DNA of 64,000 nucleotides, taken from NCBI GenBank assembly GCA_964522525.1, contig CAZFWG010000012.1:18382-82381 (forward strand), read 5' to 3'. The position numbers and the translations under genes are program-made. The notes beneath the pieces are model-generated. The model was given only the letters and a program-made list of their open reading frames with translations, made no database searches and was not told the DNA's origin. This DNA comes from CAYUYV01 sp964522525. GTDB taxonomy: Bacteria > Pseudomonadota > Alphaproteobacteria > JAJFIK01. This document shows, in pieces, positions 59,492-64,000 of this stretch. Position 1 is the first letter of the stretch. Every line of letters starts with the position of its first letter.

Positions 59492-60274
59492 CTAGAAAAT
59501 CGAGTAGCCACCATCGATGATGATTGTGTCACCGGAATGGTAGGCGGCGGCGTCGCTGGCCAGATAGACCGCCATGCCGCCGAAATCGGCCGGTTCGCCC
59601 CAACGCCGGGCAGGCACGCGGGGAATGACCTTTTCCGCGAAGGCGGGTGCGTTCTGCGCCATGGAGGTCATGTCCGTGGCGATCCAGCCGGGCAGGATGG
59701 CGTTGGCCCGGATGCCATAGCGCGCGAATTCCACTGCGCAGCCCTTGATCATCGAAATCACGGCGCCCTTGGTGGCGGCATAGTGTTGATTGCGGGCCGA
59801 TCCCTCAATGGCGGCGAGGCTCGCGACACCGACAAGGGAGCCGCCGGGATCGCCGTCCTTGGCGCGTTCCACCATGTGCCGGGCGGCTTCCCGCAACGTG
59901 AAGAAGACGCCGTCCAGATTGACGCTGAGAATCTTGCGGTAAAGCTCCGTCTCAAGATCGATGAAGGAGGGGGCGCCCTGGCCGATGCCCGCATTGGCGA
60001 AGACCGCGTCGATCCGGCCCATCTGCACGACCGCTTCGGCCATGGCGGTTCTCACGGCGGTTTCGTCGGCCACATCCACCCGTTGCGCCAGGACCGGCAC
60101 ATTGTTGCCCGCGAGGGCCTCGGCCGCTTCCCGATTTTTCTCCTCATTGGTGCCCCAGATGACGATTCCCGCGCCGGACTGGGCCATGGCTTCCGCCATT
60201 CCAAGGCCAATCCCCCGATTGCCGCCCGTGACGAGGGCCACTTTTCCGGTGAGGTCGAAGGGGCGATAACTCAT
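59492..60274 (-). CDS. Short-chain dehydrogenase/reductase (SDR)
   Basis: This is a classical SDR (260 aa). The NAD(P) motif is VTGGNRGIGLGMAEAM, the structural block is FANAGIGQ, and the active site is Tyr-x3-Lys in HYAATKGAVISMIKG, preceded by Ser in VGVASLAAI. It resembles FabG-like or sugar-alcohol dehydrogenases, but the substrate is unknown. ATG at 60274 has AGGAGG seven bases upstream. Confidence 0.93.
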   Translation of the reverse strand: MSYRPFDLTGKVALVTGGNRGIGLGMAEAMAQSGAGIVIWGTNEEKNREAAEALAGNNVPVLAQRVDVADETAVRTAMAEAVVQMGRIDAVFANAGIGQGAPSFIDLETELYRKILSVNLDGVFFTLREAARHMVERAKDGDPGGSLVGVASLAAIEGSARNQHYAATKGAVISMIKGCAVEFARYGIRANAILPGWIATDMTSMAQNAPAFAEKVIPRVPARRWGEPADFGGMAVYLASDAAAYHSGDTIIIDGGYSIF

Positions 60275-60330
60275 GGGATATTCCTCCTGGGAGCGTGATT
60301 TCGGCGGTTATGGACGCGCCGTTTCATGGC

Positions 60331-60355
60331 GTTTCTTTCGGGTGCGCAAAGAAAC
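60331..60355. promoter_or_regulatory. Inverted repeat between divergent SDR and hypothetical genes
   Basis: GTTTCTTT (60331-60338) and AAAGAAAC (60348-60355) are exact reverse complements around nine bases. It lies just upstream of the rightward promoter and 57 bases from the SDR start, so it could be an operator for either gene. Confidence 0.4.
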
Positions 60356-60357
60356 AA

Positions 60358-60386
60358 TGGTTAAAGGGCCCAAAAAGCATTATATT
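60358..60386 (+). promoter_or_regulatory. Candidate promoter of the basic hypothetical protein
   Basis: TATATT (60381-60386) is a good -10 box. The hexamer 17 bases upstream is TGGTTA (60358-60363), a weak -35. Transcription would start near 60393. Confidence 0.35.
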
Positions 60387-60398
60387 AACGGTAACTGG

Positions 60399-60418
60399 GG
60401 GCCAAAGGCCCAATTTTT
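60399..60418 (+). terminator. Short leader hairpin followed by T5
   Basis: GGGCC-AAA-GGCCC (60399-60411) is followed by AATTTTT. It lies between the promoter and the ribosome site of the next gene, so it could act as an attenuator or a leader structure. Confidence 0.3.
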
Positions 60419-60431
60419 ACGAGGTGCATTG

Positions 60432-60818
60432 ATGGCACGCAAAATACGCTTAAACGTCTCCGGCTCGCGCGGCACCGTCGCCAATACCGGAAATAAGACG
60501 TTGAAGGTGCGGGCGGTTAAGCGCAAGCGGGTCAAGACCATCTCCGCTGAAGCGCATGCGCCCCAGATCGCAGAGACGCCCACGCGGGTCCACGCCAAGC
60601 AGCCTGTCTTGGACCTGGTCGCCGACTCGGAGGCGGAACCCGCAGAATCGGAAGCGGACGAACCGGTCCGACCCGTCCGCCAGATGCGGACGGTCAAGCC
60701 CCATGCGGATCAGGGATCGGATATGGGTCTGCGGCCGGCCGCGCAAGCGGCGGTGCCTGTCCGGCCCCATCAGCCCAAGCGCATCAAGATCACCAAGCCC
60801 AAGCTGAATTGGTCTTGA
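60432..60818 (+). CDS. Basic hypothetical protein
   Basis: Not recognised. It is a 128-residue low-complexity protein. The first 45 residues are strongly basic (MARKIRLNVSGSRGTVANTG, then VRAVKRKRVKT), the middle is acidic (SEAEPAESEADEPV), and the tail is again basic (RPHQPKRIKITKPKLNWS). Such charge blocks suggest nucleic-acid binding, but this is inference. ATG at 60432 has GAGGT six bases upstream. A strong hairpin terminator follows 40 bases after the stop. Confidence 0.6.
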   Translation: MARKIRLNVSGSRGTVANTGNKTLKVRAVKRKRVKTISAEAHAPQIAETPTRVHAKQPVLDLVADSEAEPAESEADEPVRPVRQMRTVKPHADQGSDMGLRPAAQAAVPVRPHQPKRIKITKPKLNWS

Positions 60819-60857
60819 GAGCCGGCATAATCTCTGAGTAGAGTGAAAAAAGATGAT

Positions 60858-60888
60858 GCGCTCCCCGGATGTGCGGTCCGGGGAGCGC
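60858..60888. terminator. Strong bidirectional hairpin terminator
   Basis: Perfect 12-bp arms (60858-60869 and 60877-60888) flank a 7-base loop. Rightwards it is followed by TTCCTT. Leftwards ATCATC and six T follow. Confidence 0.65.
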
Positions 60889-61204
60889 TTCCTTGAGGGT
60901 TGATCAAACCCTCCTGCAGCCTGTCCGCTAGTGTCGGTCTGATGACCTCAGGCCGCTGATCAGTAAACTGACCATGAAACCGTCGCCTGCCCGGGAATGG
61001 GAAGGGCAAGGGGTGATGGGTTTGGACGACAGTCGCAAGAGCAGGATGCTCCGTACTCGAAACACGCTTACGCCGTCGTCCAGGCGCAGTTTCATAATGA
61101 AACAATAGCGATTCTTATCCATTTCTGTGAAGACGCGAGACCCGATTCTTCTGTGGGTCGGCCGGTGGAAAGGCTGTTGGTGATCCGGCCTTGGCGACGG
61201 GATC

Positions 61205-61234
61205 TGTGGATAAGCCTGGGTATTTTGTGGATAA
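61205..61234. promoter_or_regulatory. Pair of perfect DnaA boxes
   Basis: TGTGGATAA occurs at 61205-61213 and 61226-61234, each the exact complement of the DnaA box TTATCCACA. The same orientation and a 21-bp period place them on one face of the helix. A weaker, inverted match (seven of nine) is at 61115-61123. Confidence 0.7.
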
Positions 61235-61295
61235 GATGTCCGGCAGCGGCCGACTCACGAGATTACGCGGCCTTGACATAGCACCTAGGCCTGGA

Positions 61296-61760
61296 TCAGC
61301 CGGCAATACCTGGAAATTGGGTCCTTGACAGGTCGATGACCTGTCGCGTGACCGACCACAGATCCAAGGTCGCCAGCCGATCCGGAGGGATCCACGCCGC
61401 ATCCATCTCTTCCGGTCCCGGGCGGGGCTCGCCGGACAGCCAGCGGGCCGCATAGTCAATGAGCGTGTAGTGGTAGCGCACGCGGCCGTTCTCATCGCGG
61501 TCTATGGAGTCCACGGCCGCGACAAGGCCCAGGACCTCGATTTCCACATTGGTTTCTTCACGGACTTCCCGGCACAGGGCCTCTTCCAAGGTCTCGCCCA
61601 GTTCCTGGCCGCCGCCGGGCAGGCTCCATTGCCCCGCCCGGGGCGGTTTCGCCCGTTTGATCATCAGGAGATCCGGTCCCTTCCACACGAGGCCACCGAC
61701 GGCCACGACAGGGCGGTTCGGATAGCGTCGAGGGGCGGGGCTTTCCGCGGGGCCGGTCAC
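61296..61760 (-). CDS. Nudix hydrolase
   Basis: This is a small pyrophosphohydrolase (154 aa). The Nudix box is GGGQELGETLEEALCREVREET, here split as GGGQELGETLEEAL and CREVREETNVEI. RPVVAVGGLVWKGPDLLMIKR is the usual beginning. It resembles ADP-ribose pyrophosphatase or MutT-like enzymes, but the substrate is not predictable. Its start overlaps the meaB stop by four bases, so it is translated together with meaB and the mutase. Confidence 0.92.
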   Translation of the reverse strand: MTGPAESPAPRRYPNRPVVAVGGLVWKGPDLLMIKRAKPPRAGQWSLPGGGQELGETLEEALCREVREETNVEIEVLGLVAAVDSIDRDENGRVRYHYTLIDYAARWLSGEPRPGPEEMDAAWIPPDRLATLDLWSVTRQVIDLSRTQFPGIAG

Positions 61761-62767
61761 GGCGTGGACCCGCTCGGCGGTGCGCCGATCCCGAAGATCT
61801 CGAGAAGCTGACTGACGGCGCGGGTGGGCACGAGCTGTCCTTCGGCCACGGCCTTCTCAAGACCCGGCAATTCGGCCCTGACGCCCGGATGGGTCCTCAT
61901 GGCGCGGAACAGGCGGTCCTCCAGGAGCGACCACATCCAGCGCACCTGTTGTTGCCGGCGCTTTTCCGGCAGTTCGCCCGTCTTCGTCATGATCTCGCGA
62001 TGGTGGGTGATCTGCCCCCAGACCTCCTTCAGCCCGTCCCCGGTCAGGGCGCTGCAGGTGGCCACCGGCGGCGCCCAGTTCGGGCTTGCGGGCTTCATGA
62101 TGTGGAGGGCGGAGCGGTAGTCCCGCGCGGCCCCTTCGGCCCGGATCTTGTTGTCTCCGTCGGCCTTGTTGACCGCGATCATGTCGGCGAGTTCCAGGAT
62201 GCCCTTCTTGATGCCTTGCAGTTCATCGCCGGCCCCGGGCAGCATCAGCACCAGGAAGAAATCCACCATTTCCGCGACCACCGTCTCCGACTGGCCGACG
62301 CCCACGGTTTCCACCAGGATGACGTCGTAGCCCGCCGCCTCGCACAGGGCCATGCTCTCGCGGGTCTTGCGCGCCACGCCGCCCAGGGTCCCGGCGGTGG
62401 GGGAGGGCCGGATGAACGCATTGGGGTCCGTGCCCAGCGCGGTCATGCGGGTCTTGTCGCCCAGGATGCTGCCGCCCGTGCGCGAGGAGGTGGGATCAAC
62501 GGCGAGGACGGCGACCTTGTGCCCCAGTCCCGTCAGCAGGCTGCCGAAGGCCTCGATGAAGGTGCTCTTGCCCACGCCCGGAACGCCGGTGATCCCGACC
62601 CGGATCGCCGTGCCGGTCCGGTGCCACAGCGTCTGGATCAGATCCTCGGCCAGGGCCTGGTGATCTGCACGGGTGGATTCCACCAGCGTGATCGCCCGGG
62701 CCAGGACCGCGCGGTCGCCGCCGATGACGCCGGCTTCAAGACGCTCAAGGGACAGGGCCAGCGCCAT
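61757..62767 (-). CDS. meaB: Methylmalonyl-CoA mutase-associated GTPase MeaB, paralogue 2
   Basis: MeaB protects and reloads the adenosylcobalamin mutase (336 aa). The P-loop is GITGVPGVGKSTFIEA. VDPTSSRTGGSILGDKTRM, ETVGVGQSETVVAEMVD and AVNKADGDN are family motifs. The C-terminal dimerisation region is WSLLEDRLFRAM onwards. ATG at 62767 is seven bases after the mutase stop. Unlike the paralogue at 32438-33385, this copy has its expected partner. Confidence 0.95.
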   Translation of the reverse strand: MALALSLERLEAGVIGGDRAVLARAITLVESTRADHQALAEDLIQTLWHRTGTAIRVGITGVPGVGKSTFIEAFGSLLTGLGHKVAVLAVDPTSSRTGGSILGDKTRMTALGTDPNAFIRPSPTAGTLGGVARKTRESMALCEAAGYDVILVETVGVGQSETVVAEMVDFFLVLMLPGAGDELQGIKKGILELADMIAVNKADGDNKIRAEGAARDYRSALHIMKPASPNWAPPVATCSALTGDGLKEVWGQITHHREIMTKTGELPEKRRQQQVRWMWSLLEDRLFRAMRTHPGVRAELPGLEKAVAEGQLVPTRAVSQLLEIFGIGAPPSGSTP

Positions 62768-62774
62768 GGAGGGC

Positions 62775-64000
62775 TCAGCCCCGGCCCGTGCCGTGGCCCA
62801 GCGACGACCGCAGCTTGTGGAGGAGATCAAGGGCCGCGTCCGCGATGACCGTGCCCGGCGGGAAGATCGCGGCAGCGCCTGCTTCCCTTAAGGCGTCATA
62901 GTCCTGGGGCGGAATGACCCCGCCGGCGACGATCAGGATGTCTTCCCGGCCCATGGCCTTCAAGGCGGCCTTCAATTCCGGCACGAGCGTCAAGTGACCG
63001 GCGGCGAGTGAACTGGCGCCGACAACATGCGCGTCGTTTTCCACGGCCTGTCTTGCGGCTTCGTCCGGTGTCTGAAAGAGGGGACCGATATCCACGTCGA
63101 AACCCAGATCGGCGAAAGCCGTGGCAATCACTTTCTGGCCCCGGTCATGGCCGTCCTGGCCCATCTTGGCGATGAGAATGCGGGGCCGCCGCCCTTCCGC
63201 TTCCATGAAGGCCTCGACTTCCTCGCGGACCTTCTTCACGCTTTCGGATTGTTCGCCCACTTCGCCTGCATAGACTCCCGATATGGCCCGGATCTGCGCC
63301 GTATGCCGCCCAAAGACCTTTTCCATGGCGAGGGAGATTTCCCCCACCGTGGCCTTGGCGCGGGCCGCGTCGACGGCCAGGGCCAGAAGATTGCCTTCCC
63401 CGGTTTCGGCCGCGCGGGTGATCCTGTCAAGGGCCCCGGTCACATGGGTTTCGTCCCGTTCGGCGCGCAGGCGGGTCAGCTTGTCGATCTGCTGGGTCCG
63501 GACGGCCGAATTGTCGACCTTGAGGACGTCGACTTCTTCCGTCTCATCCAAGCGGTATTTGTTGACACCGACAATGGTCTGACGGCCGGAGTCGATGCGC
63601 GCCTGGGTCCGCGCAGCGGCTTCCTCGATGCGCATTTTCGGAATACCCGCCTCGATGGCCTTGGCCATGCCGCCCGATCTTTCTATTTCCTCGATATGCA
63701 TCCAGGCCCGGGCGGCGAGATCATGGGTCAGGCGTTCCACATAGTAGCTCCCGCCCCAAGGGTCGATGATCCGCGTGGTGCCGGTTTCCTGCAGGATCTG
63801 GAGCTGGGTATTCCGGGCAATCCGGGCACTGAAATCCGTGGGCAGAGCCAGGGCCTCGTCGAAGGAATTGGTGTGGAGCGACTGGGTGTGGCCGTTGGTG
63901 GCGGCCAGGGCCTCCACGCAGGTGCGCGTCACATTGTTGTAGACGTCCTGGGCGGTCAGGCTCCAGCCGGAGGTCTGGCTGTGGGTACGCAAGGACAGGG
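62775..64000 (-). CDS. scpA: Methylmalonyl-CoA mutase, C-terminal part
   Basis: This adenosylcobalamin enzyme converts methylmalonyl-CoA to succinyl-CoA. The gene runs off the right edge, so about 408 C-terminal residues are seen. They begin within SLRTHSQTSGWSLTAQD, followed by LHTNSFDEALALPTDF and IDPWGGSYYVERLT of the substrate barrel. The B12-binding domain has the DxHxxG motif in KMGQDGHDRGQKVIA, plus LFQTPDEAARQAVENDAHVVG as a later block. It is the first visible gene of the mutase-meaB-nudix unit. Confidence 0.97.
   Translation of the reverse strand, partial: LSLRTHSQTSGWSLTAQDVYNNVTRTCVEALAATNGHTQSLHTNSFDEALALPTDFSARIARNTQLQILQETGTTRIIDPWGGSYYVERLTHDLAARAWMHIEEIERSGGMAKAIEAGIPKMRIEEAAARTQARIDSGRQTIVGVNKYRLDETEEVDVLKVDNSAVRTQQIDKLTRLRAERDETHVTGALDRITRAAETGEGNLLALAVDAARAKATVGEISLAMEKVFGRHTAQIRAISGVYAGEVGEQSESVKKVREEVEAFMEAEGRRPRILIAKMGQDGHDRGQKVIATAFADLGFDVDIGPLFQTPDEAARQAVENDAHVVGASSLAAGHLTLVPELKAALKAMGREDILIVAGGVIPPQDYDALREAGAAAIFPPGTVIADAALDLLHKLRSSLGHGTGRG

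Larger units (their letters stand above)
60819..61295. other. 477-bp non-coding region between convergent genes
   Basis: Both flanking genes end here, so no promoter is required. It holds a terminator hairpin (60858-60888), a second palindrome (60895-60913), three GANTC sites (61110, 61144, 61252) and two perfect DnaA boxes (61205-61213, 61226-61234). No gene was recognised. Confidence 0.7.

Noticed and set aside
60928..61122. 64-residue open frame on the minus strand in the DnaA-box region
   Set aside because: No ribosome site, no recognisable motif, and it ends within the palindromic stretch.

Overview
The window is chromosomal DNA of an alphaproteobacterium with high G+C. The evidence is the set of marker genes and their order. 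These are a separate F0 ATP synthase operon (atpI-B-E-b'-b), the run smc / dsbA-like / dciA / mutY, rnhB next to ccrM (GANTC methylase), a Nudix-HTH NAD regulator directly upstream of nadABC, the Usg and TIGR02301 families, a pyrophosphate-type pyruvate phosphate dikinase, and two LexA boxes of the alphaproteobacterial type GTTC-N7-GTTC. The order or genus cannot be fixed from the sequence. Three runs of exactly 100 N show that this is a scaffolded draft. No tRNA, rRNA, CRISPR array, insertion sequence or prophage was seen.

Layout. 1-3.5 kb: the end of a CaiB-type CoA-transferase, then the F0 operon, read leftwards. 3.5-9 kb: smc, a DsbA-like thiol oxidoreductase and dciA, with mutY divergent from dciA. 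10-12 kb: ccrM and rnhB, with a cluster of GANTC sites before ccrM and a 14-bp tandem repeat at the first gap. 12.3-18 kb: a radical SAM protein under an apparent SOS promoter, two small transferases, MoaB, a lytic transglycosylase broken by the second gap, and a uracil-DNA glycosylase. 18.4-24 kb: ETF-ubiquinone oxidoreductase, a TPR lipoprotein, ispE and a polyprenyl diphosphate synthase. 24-33.4 kb: a DUF2007 protein, a methyltransferase, an S49 peptidase, glyQ, glyS, ppdK and a MeaB/ArgK GTPase, all rightwards. 33.5-39 kb: a TonB receptor, a universal stress protein and a Lon-like protease. 39-46 kb: an HD hydrolase, a tyrosine phosphatase, the NadQ-like regulator and nadABC. 45.6-54 kb: a FabH-like synthase, tag, an acetyltransferase, ygfZ, a dihydroorotase, several small proteins and acuI. 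54-61 kb: a LysE exporter, a ThDP enzyme, an antitoxin at the third gap, a hydrolase, a putative metalloprotease and an SDR. 61-64 kb: Nudix, meaB and methylmalonyl-CoA mutase.

How the genes work together. acuI, meaB and the mutase fit propionyl-CoA/methylmalonyl-CoA use. glyQS and ppdK form one cluster. The regulator and nadABC form a self-contained NAD synthesis locus with a perfect 19-bp palindrome before nadA. The strongest unexplained signals are regulatory. Two near-identical LexA boxes place a radical SAM gene and the tag/acetyltransferase pair in a possible SOS regulon. A 477-bp non-coding stretch between two convergent genes carries two perfect DnaA boxes plus GANTC sites.
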